From Massilia sp. UMI-21 (GTDB lineage: Bacteria > Pseudomonadota > Gammaproteobacteria > Burkholderiales > Burkholderiaceae_D): 64,000 bases of DNA. Made by a program: the position numbers and the translations under genes. Shown here piece after piece: positions 28,467 through 38,000 of the stretch (positions are counted from its first letter, which is position 1; each line of letters begins with the position of its first letter). The notes under the pieces are model-generated. The model was given only the letters and a program-made list of their open reading frames with translations, had not been told where the DNA came from and did not search any database. The stretch spans positions 62,001 through 126,000 of the forward strand of contig CP063848.1 in the NCBI GenBank assembly GCA_015277795.1, in the 5' to 3' direction.

Positions 28467-29256
28467 ACTTCACCTGGACCAGCGTGTCTGCCGGCATGCC
28501 GCCGGGGTGCGGATAACGCTGCAGGGCGCGGTTGGCGACCGCGCTCAGCGCCGTCTCGAAACCGTCGCCGATCCTGCGCGTCTTGCGGTCGCGCAGCGTG
28601 TCGGCACTGACCCATCCGACCAGCTCGTACTCGCGCGCGTCGCCGCGCTGCAGCTCGATGCGCGGCACGCCCGCCAGGAAGCGCAGGGTCACGTCGCCGC
28701 CGATGCCGTGGGCGGCCGCCAGCTCGGGGTATTTCACCTCGGCCGCGATGGTGGACAGGACGCCGGCGACGTAGTTGCAGGCCGCCAGCCGCGCTGCCGG
28801 CCAGGCCTGCAAAGCCGCGACGAAGCGGTCGGGGTCGGCCCTGGCGTCTTGGGGCACCGCGCACCAGTTCAGCCTGAAGCCCGGCGTCTGCCAGGCCCAC
28901 CAGAGGGCGGCCGCGACATCATGGCCGCTGGCCGGGTCGGCGTAGCCGGCCGCGATCCGCGCCGCCCCTTCCTTCTCGCCCGCTCCGTGCGCCTGGGCGT
29001 AGAAGCTCACCGCGCGCGCCCAGTCGCGCTTGACGCAGATGCCGTTCTCGTACATCGACCCGGCCAGCAGGACAACTTCGGGGTAGCCGTTTTTCAGGCC
29101 GCTCTTGAGCCGGTCCACGGCCTGGCCGCAGTCGCGTGCGGCGATGCTGCCGCGGATGCCGTCGACGGCCAGGGCCCCGGAACGGGTCCCGGCATGGGCG
29201 TTGGCTGCGGCGCCAAACAGGGCAAGCAACAGGGTGGCAATGGTGGACGGGCGCAT
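28432..29256 (-). CDS. Exported Sel1-repeat/TonB-C-like protein
   Basis: 274 residues with a signal peptide (TIATLLLALFGAAANAHAG). The middle region LAGSMYENGICVKRDWARAVSFYAQAHGAGEKEGA is Sel1/TPR-like. The C-terminal part, EVKYPELAAAHGIGGDVTLRFLAGVPRIEL onward to QRYPHPGGMPADTLVQVKFSFG, resembles the TonB C-terminal beta fold used in some periplasmic proteins. There are four cysteines, possibly disulfide-linked. No transmembrane anchor is seen apart from the signal. Function is unknown; envelope location is inferred. Confidence 0.7.
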   Translation of the reverse strand: MRPSTIATLLLALFGAAANAHAGTRSGALAVDGIRGSIAARDCGQAVDRLKSGLKNGYPEVVLLAGSMYENGICVKRDWARAVSFYAQAHGAGEKEGAARIAAGYADPASGHDVAAALWWAWQTPGFRLNWCAVPQDARADPDRFVAALQAWPAARLAACNYVAGVLSTIAAEVKYPELAAAHGIGGDVTLRFLAGVPRIELQRGDAREYELVGWVSADTLRDRKTRRIGDGFETALSAVANRALQRYPHPGGMPADTLVQVKFSFGIEHQMAR

Positions 29257-29333
29257 GCTTGGCTCTCTCTCGTGGCAGGCGAACAGTCTAGCAGTGCGGA
29301 TGGCGCCGAATTCTCTCCGATCGCCACCTGTGC

Positions 29334-31340
29334 TCAGATATCGAGCGGATCGACCTCGAGCGACCAGCGCACGCGCGACTTCATGGCGCGCAGGATCTCG
29401 ACCCACTCGCGCAGGAACGCCTGCAGCGCCGGACGCGATGCGGACTCCACCAGCAACTGGGCGCGGTCGACGTTGTGCACGCGCGTCATCGTCATCGGAA
29501 TCGGGTCGTTGATCATCACGGCGTCGGACGGCAGGCTGTCGCGCGCCGACTCCAGGAAGGCCACCGCGTTGGCCAGTTCGGGCGCCTCGGCGCGCAGCAA
29601 GGCCTGGTACATGAAGGGCGGCAGGCCGGCCTGGCGGCGTTCTTCCAGCAGGCTGCCGGCGAAGCGGTCGTAGTCGTGGCGCACGACGGCGCCGTACAGC
29701 GGGTGGCTGGGGTACCGGGTCTGGACCAGCACCTCGGACGCCGCGCCGGCGCGCCCGGCCCGCCCCGCCACCTGCATCAGCTGGGCGAACAGGCGCTCGC
29801 TGGCGCGGTAATCCTGCGAGAACAGCGCGGTATCCGGATTCAGGATGCCGACCAGGGTCAGTTTCTTGAAGTCGTGGCCCTTGGCGACCATTTGCGTGCC
29901 GACCAGGATGTCCACCTCGCCCCGGTGCACGCTGTCGAAGGCCGCCTGGGCACTGCCCTTCAGGCGGGTGGAATCGGCGTCGATGCGCAGGATGCGCGCC
30001 TCCGGGAACATCGCCGCCAGCCCTTCCTCGATGCGCTGGGTGCCGCGTCCGAGCGGCTGCAGGTCGACGTTGCCGCAGGTCGGGCAATGGCGCGGAATGC
30101 GCAGCTCCAGGCTGCAGTGGTGGCAGCGCAGCCGGTGCTCGGGGCGATGCAGCACCATGAAGGCGGTGCAGCGGGTGCAGTTGCTGATCCAGCCGCAGGC
30201 GTCGCAGCTGATCACCGGGGCGTAGCCGCGCCGGTTCAGGAACAGCAGCGACTGTTCGCCGCGGTCCAGGCGCTGACGCAGCGCCGCGATCAGGGTGCCG
30301 GTGAGGCCGTCCTTGGGGCGGTCGCGCTCGGTGTCGACCAGCTTCACGCTGGGCAGCACGGCGTCGCGCACGGCGCGCTCGCGCAGTTCCAGCTTGCGGT
30401 AGCGGCCGGAAGCGGCATGGTGCCAGCTCTCGAGCGAAGGCGTGGCCGAACCGAGCACGATCGGAATGCCCAGCTGGTGCGCGCGCCATACCGCCAGGTC
30501 GCGCGCCGAATAGCGCAGGCCTTCCTGCTGCTTGTACGAGGGGTCGTGCTCCTCGTCGATGACGATCAGGCGCAAGGAGGGCAGCGAAGACAGGATCGCC
30601 AGGCGCGTGCCCAGCACGATGCGCGCGCGGCCCTGGTGGGCGGCCAGCCAGTGCAGCATGCGCTCGCCCTCGGACAGGCTGCTGTGCAGGGTGGCCAGCA
30701 TCACGCCGGGAAAGCGCGCGCGGATGTTCCCTTCCAGCTGCGGCGTCAGGTTAATCTCCGGCACCAGGATCAGGATCTGGGCATCGGCATCGCGCGCCAG
30801 CACCTGGGCGCAGGCCTGCAGGTACACCTCGGTCTTGCCGCTGCCGGTGACGCCGTACAGCAGCATCGGCGCGAAGCCCTGGGCGCCGCCGATGGCGCCC
30901 GCGGCCTCCTGCTGCGCCGGGTTCAGCACCGGCATGCCGGAAGGCGTGGGCTCATGCGGCGCGGTTTCCTTTGCCAGCTTTTTCAGCGCGCGATCGAGCG
31001 CCACGGTCTTGGGCACCCGCAGGTTCTTCGGCAGGCCCGGCAAGGCCACCTCGCCGAGCGGGCGCTGGTAGTAGTCGGCGGCGAAGCGCGCCAGCGCCAG
31101 CCAGCGCCCGGACAGCGGCGACAGCTGGCTGCGCACGGCGATGGCATCCTTCAGCTTGTCGAGCGGGACCTCGGTCTGCTGCTTGATGGCGACGATCAGG
31201 CCCACCACCTCGCGGCGTGCGAACGGCACCAGCACCAGCTGGCCCACCGCGGGTGCCTCGCCCGGCTGGCATTCCCAGCGGTAGTCGAAGCAGCTGTTGA
31301 GCGGTGTATCGAGCGCGACCTGGAGGAAGCAGTGTGCCAA
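29334..31340 (-). CDS. priA: Primosomal protein N' (replication restart helicase)
   Basis: About 668 residues. The N-terminal DNA-binding domain begins LQVALDTPLNSCFDYRW. The helicase core has Walker A LLYGVTGSGKTEVYLQACAQVL, the DEEH box IVIDEEHDPSYKQQ, GSATPSLES and GTQMVAKGHDF. The zinc-binding block between the helicase halves, CDACGWISNCTRC and CHHCSLELRIPRHCPTCGN, is complete. It restarts collapsed forks by loading the primosome. The start is taken as TTG at 31340 because AAGGAAGG lies just upstream and the longer N-terminal extension (from 31388) is not family-like. The upstream DNA is an unusual AT-rich gap shared with hemE. Confidence 0.93.
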   Translation of the reverse strand: MAHCFLQVALDTPLNSCFDYRWECQPGEAPAVGQLVLVPFARREVVGLIVAIKQQTEVPLDKLKDAIAVRSQLSPLSGRWLALARFAADYYQRPLGEVALPGLPKNLRVPKTVALDRALKKLAKETAPHEPTPSGMPVLNPAQQEAAGAIGGAQGFAPMLLYGVTGSGKTEVYLQACAQVLARDADAQILILVPEINLTPQLEGNIRARFPGVMLATLHSSLSEGERMLHWLAAHQGRARIVLGTRLAILSSLPSLRLIVIDEEHDPSYKQQEGLRYSARDLAVWRAHQLGIPIVLGSATPSLESWHHAASGRYRKLELRERAVRDAVLPSVKLVDTERDRPKDGLTGTLIAALRQRLDRGEQSLLFLNRRGYAPVISCDACGWISNCTRCTAFMVLHRPEHRLRCHHCSLELRIPRHCPTCGNVDLQPLGRGTQRIEEGLAAMFPEARILRIDADSTRLKGSAQAAFDSVHRGEVDILVGTQMVAKGHDFKKLTLVGILNPDTALFSQDYRASERLFAQLMQVAGRAGRAGAASEVLVQTRYPSHPLYGAVVRHDYDRFAGSLLEERRQAGLPPFMYQALLRAEAPELANAVAFLESARDSLPSDAVMINDPIPMTMTRVHNVDRAQLLVESASRPALQAFLREWVEILRAMKSRVRWSLEVDPLDI

Positions 31341-31933
31341 ATCAACCTTCCTTAATGAGGAGCGGCAGCAAGACCAGCGAGTGGTCAATAAGCTGTGGAA
31401 AACTTTGTGAATAGCGTGGTACTTGACCCCGTGCGAGGTTTACGTTAGATCAACTCGGCTCGCTCAATTCACTGAAACAACAAGAAATTATCTAACAAAA
31501 TCAATTACTTGCAAACCAAGAGTTATCCCTGTTAACAAACTGGGCTGGAATCGGCTTGCTGTGCATAACTGCACATGTGCATTGGGAAAACGCGTTGCGG
31601 TGCACCAGAATCTTCAGACCTTACTTGAAGAGTTGGGCTAAGTCCGCGTAAACCAAGCACTTTTCACAACTTACCGATCATCCTGTTGATAACTTTGTGA
31701 ACAATGGACAAAAGGCCGGGACAATTTACCTGCAAACCTGGCTGCCTACTGTGTATACCTACAGTTCGCGATGAAAAAAACGCTTAAGAATCATTGATTT
31801 ACGTATTTTCATGCCAGGCAAAGATGTCCACAGGAATAATTTTGTGGTTTGACGAACTTGTGAACAAGTGTGATTTTGCTGTGGCAATGCGATCGGCCCG
31901 GCGCGGGCCGATCGCCAGGCCATCCGGCGGCCC
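31341..31933. other. AT-rich gene-free region with DnaA-box-like words between priA and hemE
   Basis: A 593-bp stretch clearly poorer in G+C than everything around it, with no convincing gene. It has near-DnaA-box words: TGTGGAAAA (31394-31402), TGTTGATAA (31684-31692), ATGTCCACA (31824-31832) and TTATCCCTG (31523-31531). Two longer direct copies, TGTGGAAAACTTTGTGAA (31394-31411) and TGTTGATAACTTTGTGAA (31684-31701), match at 16 of 18 bases, and a looser third is ACGAACTTGTGAACAAG near 31852. It lies upstream of priA and downstream of hemE. It may be an origin-type or DnaA-titration region, or only a long promoter region. Confidence 0.5.
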
Positions 31934-33016
31934 TCAGGCGGCGCGCTGCCGGCGGCTGAAGCTGTGTACAGCCTCGACCATGGCCGTCACCGACTCCGGT
32001 GGGGTGAACTGGGAGATGCCGTGGCCCAGGTTGAACACGTGGCCATGGCCGGCTGCCGGTGTGCCGTAAGCCGCGAGCGAACGCTCGACTTCGGCGCGGA
32101 TCTGCTCCGGCTCGGCGAACAGGATGGCGGGGTCGAGGTTGCCCTGCAAGGCGACGCGGTCGCCCACCAGCGCGCGCGCCTTGCCCAGGTTGACAGTCCA
32201 GTCCAGGCCCAGCGCATCGGCGCCGATGTCCGCCATCTCGTCCAGCCACAGGCCGCCGCCCTTGGTGAACACGATTGCCGGGATGCGCACGCCATCTTTC
32301 TCGCGCTGCAACTGGCCCAGCACCTGGCGCATGTAGTTCAGCGAGAATTCCTGGTAGGCGCCGTCGGCCAGCGCGCCGCCCCAGGAATCGAAGATCATCA
32401 CGGCCTGTGCGCCGGCGTCGATCTGGGCGTTCAGGTACTGGCTTACCGCGCGCGCGTTGACGTCCAGGATGTGGTGCATCAGGTCGGGGCGCGCATACAG
32501 CATCTTCTTGATGGTATGGAATTCGCGCGAACCGCCGCCCTCGACCATGTAGCAGGCCAGGGTCCACGGGCTGCCCGAGAAGCCGATCAGGGGCACGCGG
32601 CCGTTGATCGCGGTGCGGATCTGGGTCACCGCCTTGAAGACATAGTCGAGCGACGCCATATCCGGTACTTCCAGGGCGCGCACCTCGGCTTCGGTGCGCA
32701 GCGGACGCTCGAACTTCGGTCCTTCGCCGTCGGCGAAGTACAGGCCCAGGCCCATCGCATCCGGCACGGTCAGGATGTCCGAGAACAGGATCGAGGCATC
32801 CAGCGGATAGCGGTCGAGCGGCTGCAGCGTGACCTCGGTGGCGAAGTCCGGATTCTTTGCCAGCCCCAGGAAGGAACCGGCCTGCTTGCGCGTGGCGCGG
32901 TATTCCGGCAGGTAGCGGCCCGCCTGGCGCATCAGCCACACCGGGGTGTAGTCAGTCGGCTGGCGCAGCAGCGCACGCAGGAAGGTGTCGTTCTGGAGCG
33001 GGGCAAATTGTGGCAT
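31934..33016 (-). CDS. hemE: Uroporphyrinogen decarboxylase
   Basis: 360 residues, the standard length. The N-terminal signature [19 protein letters not shown], the second signature [22 protein letters not shown] near residue 140, [20 protein letters not shown] and the C-terminal [17 protein letters not shown] are all present. It decarboxylates uroporphyrinogen III to coproporphyrinogen III in heme synthesis, as a cytoplasmic dimer. MPQFAPL is the start; the longer upstream ORF is not family sequence. It is divergent from the S9 peptidase gene with 91 bp between starts. Confidence 0.96.
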   Translation of the reverse strand: MPQFAPLQNDTFLRALLRQPTDYTPVWLMRQAGRYLPEYRATRKQAGSFLGLAKNPDFATEVTLQPLDRYPLDASILFSDILTVPDAMGLGLYFADGEGPKFERPLRTEAEVRALEVPDMASLDYVFKAVTQIRTAINGRVPLIGFSGSPWTLACYMVEGGGSREFHTIKKMLYARPDLMHHILDVNARAVSQYLNAQIDAGAQAVMIFDSWGGALADGAYQEFSLNYMRQVLGQLQREKDGVRIPAIVFTKGGGLWLDEMADIGADALGLDWTVNLGKARALVGDRVALQGNLDPAILFAEPEQIRAEVERSLAAYGTPAAGHGHVFNLGHGISQFTPPESVTAMVEAVHSFSRRQRAA

Positions 33017-33072
33017 GGCTGACAATGAAAGCGGAGGGAAAACCTCTATTATCGCATCCTTGCCCCCCCACT

Positions 33073-33078
33073 TATAAT
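33073..33078 (+). promoter_or_regulatory. Perfect TATAAT -10 element upstream of the S9 peptidase
   Basis: TATAAT lies 30 bp before the ATG and just before a GAGGAAAG ribosome site. No good -35 is found 16-18 bp upstream, so it may depend on an activator. Confidence 0.45.
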
Positions 33079-33107
33079 GCGTTTTTCGCGCGAGGAAAGA
33101 AGCAGCC

Positions 33108-35069
33108 ATGACCAAACAGCAAGCACCCTGCGGCACCTGGACGTCTCCGATCAGCGCATCCACCGTGGCGGCAGGCGCCACGCCGCTGGCTTCGATCATG
33201 CTCGACGGCAGCGATCTGTACTGGCTGGAGGGCCGCGCCAGCGAGGCCGGGCGTTCGACGCTGGTGAGCGCCCGGGGCGAACTGACGCCGGCGCCGTTCA
33301 ACGTGCGCAGCAAGGTGCACGAATACGGCGGCGGCGCCTACACGGTGAGCGGCGGCGTGGCATGGTTTTCCAACCATGCCGACAGCCGCCTGTATCGGGT
33401 CGAGCCCGGCGCCCGGCCGGTGCCGCTCACGGCCGCCGACAACCGGCACCGCTACGCCGACTTCGTGGTCGACGCGCCGCGCCGACGCCTGATTTCGGTG
33501 CGCGAAGACCATTCGGCGGGCGGCCACTACCCCGACAACACGATCGCCGCCATCGGTGTCGACGGCAGCGAGACGGTGCTAGTGGACGGCAACGACTTCT
33601 ATGCCGCGCCGCGCATGTCCCCCGACGGCCGCCAGCTCGCCTGGCTGTGCTGGGACCATCCGCGCATGCCCTGGGAAGGCACCGAGCTGTGGCTGGCCGA
33701 TATCGCCGACGACGGCACTTTGCTCAATGGCCGGCTGGTGGCGGGCGGACCGCAGGAATCGGTCAGCCAGCCGGAATGGTCCCCTGGCGGCGTGCTGCAC
33801 TTCGTGTCCGACCGCAGCGGCTGGTGGAACCTGTACCGTTTCGAGCACGGCGTGGTGCAGGCGCTATGCCCGCGCGAGGCGGAGTTCGGCGGCCCGCTGT
33901 GGACCTTCGGCGGCTCGCTGTACGGTTTTGCATCGGGCGACGAGATCGTCTGCGCCTATATCGAGGGCGGCGTCAGCAAGCTGGCGCGCCTGCGCGACGG
34001 CCGCCTGGTCGACGTGGCCACGCCCTATGAAGAAATCCGCGAACTGCGCGTGAACGGGCACACGGTCGCGCTGCTGGGCGGGGCGCCGACGATTGCGCTC
34101 GAGCTGGCGCGGATCGAACTCGACCCGCATCTCGACCCGCATCTCGACCAGGATCTCGACCAGGATCTCGACGGCGGCCGGCACCAGGTGCTGGCGCGCT
34201 CGATCGCGCAGCTGCCGCCGGTCGGCTACCTGGCGGTGCCGCGTTCGATCAGCTACCCGAGCGCCAGCGGCCGTAGCGCCTACGCCTTCCACTATCCGCC
34301 GACGAATGCCGATTTCGCGCCGGCCGCAGGCGAACTGCCGCCCCTGATCGTCATCGGCCACGGCGGCCCGACCGGCATGGCGGCCAGCACCCTGAAGCTG
34401 GCGACCCAGTTCTGGACCAGCCGCGGCTTCGCCGTGCTGGACGTGAACTACGGCGGCAGCACCGGCTTCGGCCGCGCCTACCGCGACCTGCTCAAGGGCC
34501 AGTGGGGCGTGGTCGACGTGGAAGACTGCGTGGCCGGCGCGCGCCACCTGGCCGAGCAGGGCCTGGCCGACCCCGCGCGCCTGTTGGTGCGCGGTAGCAG
34601 CGCCGGCGGCCTGACGACCCTGTCCGCCCTCGCCTTCCACGACGTGTTCAAGGCCGGCGCCTGCTACTACGGCGTGTCGGACCTGGCCGGCCTGGACGCC
34701 GATTCGCACAAGTTCGAGTCGCACTACAACCAGTACCTGATCGCACCGCCCGAACGCGCCGAACAGGTCTACCGCGAGCGTTCGCCGATCCACCACACCG
34801 ACAAACTGAAGCGTCCGATGATCTTCTTCCAGGGCCTGGACGACATGGTGGTGCCGCCGCAGCAGTCCGAGACCATGGTCGAGGCGCTGCGTGCACGCGG
34901 GGTGCCGGTGGCCTACATCACCCTGGAAGGTGAAGGCCATGGCTTCCGCAAGGCCGAGAGCGTGATAACAACGCTCGAAGCGGAACTGGCGTTCTACCTG
35001 CGCGTGTTCGGCATCCCGGTGCCGGCCGGCCTGCCCGAGGTGGAGATCGAGAACCTGCCGGCTGCATGA
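33108..35069 (+). CDS. S9-family (prolyl-oligopeptidase-like) serine peptidase
   Basis: 653 residues. The N-terminal beta-propeller-type region (residues about 10-400; [31 protein letters not shown]) precedes an alpha/beta hydrolase domain. Nucleophile motif [15 protein letters not shown] lies near 495, the Asp in [16 protein letters not shown] near 577 and the His in [11 protein letters not shown] near 610. No signal peptide is visible, so it is probably cytoplasmic. Close relatives are dipeptidyl or acylaminoacyl peptidases. A 12-bp minisatellite encodes repeated LDPH/LDQD units at about residues 338-354. The stop overlaps the next start (ATGA). Confidence 0.9.
   Translation: MTKQQAPCGTWTSPISASTVAAGATPLASIMLDGSDLYWLEGRASEAGRSTLVSARGELTPAPFNVRSKVHEYGGGAYTVSGGVAWFSNHADSRLYRVEPGARPVPLTAADNRHRYADFVVDAPRRRLISVREDHSAGGHYPDNTIAAIGVDGSETVLVDGNDFYAAPRMSPDGRQLAWLCWDHPRMPWEGTELWLADIADDGTLLNGRLVAGGPQESVSQPEWSPGGVLHFVSDRSGWWNLYRFEHGVVQALCPREAEFGGPLWTFGGSLYGFASGDEIVCAYIEGGVSKLARLRDGRLVDVATPYEEIRELRVNGHTVALLGGAPTIALELARIELDPHLDPHLDQDLDQDLDGGRHQVLARSIAQLPPVGYLAVPRSISYPSASGRSAYAFHYPPTNADFAPAAGELPPLIVIGHGGPTGMAASTLKLATQFWTSRGFAVLDVNYGGSTGFGRAYRDLLKGQWGVVDVEDCVAGARHLAEQGLADPARLLVRGSSAGGLTTLSALAFHDVFKAGACYYGVSDLAGLDADSHKFESHYNQYLIAPPERAEQVYRERSPIHHTDKLKRPMIFFQGLDDMVVPPQQSETMVEALRARGVPVAYITLEGEGHGFRKAESVITTLEAELAFYLRVFGIPVPAGLPEVEIENLPAA
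34119..34172 (+). repeat. 12-bp in-frame minisatellite inside the S9 peptidase gene
   Basis: Units CTCGACCCGCAT (twice), CTCGACCAGGAT (twice), then a partial CTCGAC. They encode [18 protein letters not shown]. The frame is kept because the unit is 12 bp. It falls in the propeller part, away from the catalytic triad. Confidence 0.9.
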
Positions 35070-38000
35070 GTTTTCACGATCTCGATTCCGGCGAGCAGGC
35101 GATCCTGTCCCTGCTCGCCCTCAGCGGCGAGCCGATGGGCCGCCAGCGCATCCTCGAACACCTGATGGCCGCCGGCCTGCCGTTGCCGTCCGAGCAGTGG
35201 GCGGCCGAGCTGGCGCAGCTGCGCGAACTGGGCTTGACCATCGATGCCGGCGAGCGCGGCGCCGCCATCGCGCCCGGCGCCGTGTGGCCGGCCATGGCAC
35301 ATGCGCTTTCCAGCGAGCTGTTCACGGCCCTGCGCGCGGCCTACGAACACGTCACGCCGCTGCGCCGCGACTGGCAAGGCACGCCCGTCCTGCGCAGCTA
35401 CCGCCAGGGACTGGCCCTGCTGCGCATGGCGCTGCTGGCCGGCGAGAACGGCAGCGCGGTCACGCCCCTGCTGGCGGCCTGCCTGCGCTGCCACGAAGCG
35501 TCCTACCTGCATCCGCTGGTCGAGGTCTGCGCCCGCCCGTTCGAACCAGGCCTGATCGAGCGCATCGATCCGTCGCTGCGCGACGGCGTGCTGGCGGTGC
35601 TGGTCCAGCATGCACAGCGCGAACCCGCGCTGGCGCCCGCGCTCCGCGCGGCCGCCGAAACGTATGCGGCCCAGGGCGACCCGTCGATCGCGCTGCGCAT
35701 CGCCCTGGGCGAACACTTGATCCTGTGCGGCCGCCTGGACCAGGCCGCGGCGCTGCTGCAGGACGTCGATGATGCGGCGGGGCTGTTCCTGCGCCATGTG
35801 ATCGCCCTGCTGCGCGACGATACCGACCTTGCCCTGCCCGGCATCGAGGCGGCGCTCAAGCAGCTGCGCCGCGAGACCGGCAAGCGCAAGGCGATTTTCG
35901 ACGGCATCGGCGCCCACCTCACCCTGACCGCCCTGCTGCGCAGCAAGCAGCCGCCGCAGCTGAAACTGGCCGACGCCTGGCTCGACATCGCCACCCGCGC
36001 GGTGCAGCGGCCGGAGACGGCGGTCGTGTTTCAGCTCAGCATGCTGCAGGAGATCCGGCGCGGCACCGTGGACACCGGGGTGCTGGCCTCGCGCAGCTGG
36101 GAGATGGCGCTCGAGCCTTTTACGTTCCGCGCGCTGATGCACCACTGGCTCGGCCTGTCGCAATTGCAGGGCAAGCGCAAGGACATCGAGGACATGCTGG
36201 CGCTGTCCGAAGGCGCCGGCTTCGACCTGCTGTCGGCGCAGCTGGCCGGGCTGCTGGGCCAGATGGGCGGTCCGGGCGCCGTCGCTTACGAGGTGCGCGC
36301 GGGTGAACTGCGCCGCGCGCACGGTTTCACCGACCTGACCCACTGGTTCGAGCGCGAGGAGCCCTGGGAGCGCCAGCTCAACGCCCTGATCAACCTGCAG
36401 CCGGCCCTCAACACCGAGGTGGTGCGCGAATCGCGCCTGGTGTGGATGATCCGCTACGACGAGCACATGGGCGTGCGCGAGCTGGAGCCACGCGAGCAGA
36501 AACGCGACGCCCAGGGCGGCTGGAGCCGCGGCCGCGCCCTCGGCCTGAAGCGCCTGGCGGAAGAAGCCCAGACCCTCGACTTCCTCACCGCCCAGGACCT
36601 GCAGGCCGTCGCCAGCATCGCCGGCCGGCGTTACTACGGCAGCACCGGCATCCGTTTCGAGTTCGAACGGGACAAGGCCGTGGCTGCGCTGGTCGGCCAT
36701 CCGCTGCTGTTCTGGATGGACTCGCCCGGCACCCGGGTCGAACTGCTGCCGGGCGAGCCCGAGCTGCACGTGAAGGCGCGCGGCGGCAAGGTCACGATCT
36801 CGCTGCATCCGGCGCCGGGCGAGCAGGACGGCGAGGTGATCGTCACCCGCGAGACGCCGACGCGCCTGCGCCTGGTGAGCGTCAAGGAAGAACACCGCCG
36901 CATCGCCGCCATCGTCGGCGACGGCCTGGAAGTGCCGGTGGAGGCCGAGCGGCGCGTGCTGCGCGCCATCAGCGCGATCTCCTCGATCGTCACGGTGCAG
37001 TCGGACATCGGCGCCAGCCCGGGCGACATCGAACAGGTGGCGGCCGACCCGCGCCTGCACCTGCACTTGCGCCCCTACCAGCAGGGCCTGAGCATGCAGG
37101 TGCTGGTGCGCCCGCTGGAAGGCGGCGCCTGCTATACGCCCGGCGCCGGCGCGGAAAGCGTGATCGCCGACGTCAACGGCGTGCGCCTTGAAGCCCGGCG
37201 CGACCTGAACGCCGAGCGCGAGGCCGAGCGCCAGCTGGTGGGCGCCTGCCACGCGCTCGAACACGGAGAGCTCGAGCATGGCGAATGGCTGCTGGGCCAG
37301 CCCCTGCTGTGCCTGGAGCTGGTGGACGAACTGCGCAGCCTCGACCCGGACAAGGTCGTGGTGGCATGGCCGGAAGGCGAAAAGTTCCGCGTAACCAAGC
37401 GCGCGAACGCGAAGTCGGTGCGCATCCAGATCCGGCGCGACCGCGACTGGTTCGCGGCCAGCGGCGACATCGTCGTGGACGAACAGCGCGTGCTCGACCT
37501 GCGTTCGCTGCTCGAACGTGTACGCGAAGGCAAGAGCCGCTTCGTGGCGCTGGGCGACGACGAATACCTGGCCCTGAGCGACGAGCTGCACCGCCGCCTG
37601 ATGGAGCTGGCCGATTACGGCAGCATCCACGGCGACGAGCTGCGCATGCATCCGCTGGCCAGCTTCGCGCTGGCGGAGCTGGCGCAAGATGTGAGCAATG
37701 CGGCCGGCAGCGTGGAAAGCGATGCGGCCTGGCGCCGGCACTTGCGGCGCATCGCCGAGAGCGAAGCCTTTACGCCCGCGCTGCCTTCGACCCTGCAGGC
37801 CGAACTGCGCGACTACCAGCGCGAAGGCTTCGAATGGCTGGGGCGCCTGGCCCACTGGGGCGTGGGCGCCTGCCTGGCGGACGACATGGGGCTCGGTAAA
37901 ACGCTGCAGGCCCTTGCCCTGCTGCTCACCCGCGCGCCCGACGGCCCGGCGCTGGTGGTGGCGCCGACCTCGGTCTGCCTGAACTGGATCGCCGAAGCCC

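Noticed and set aside
31423..31641. 72-codon open frame in the AT-rich priA-hemE gap
   Set aside because: TTG start, no ribosome site, no recognisable domain, and codon use unlike the genome.
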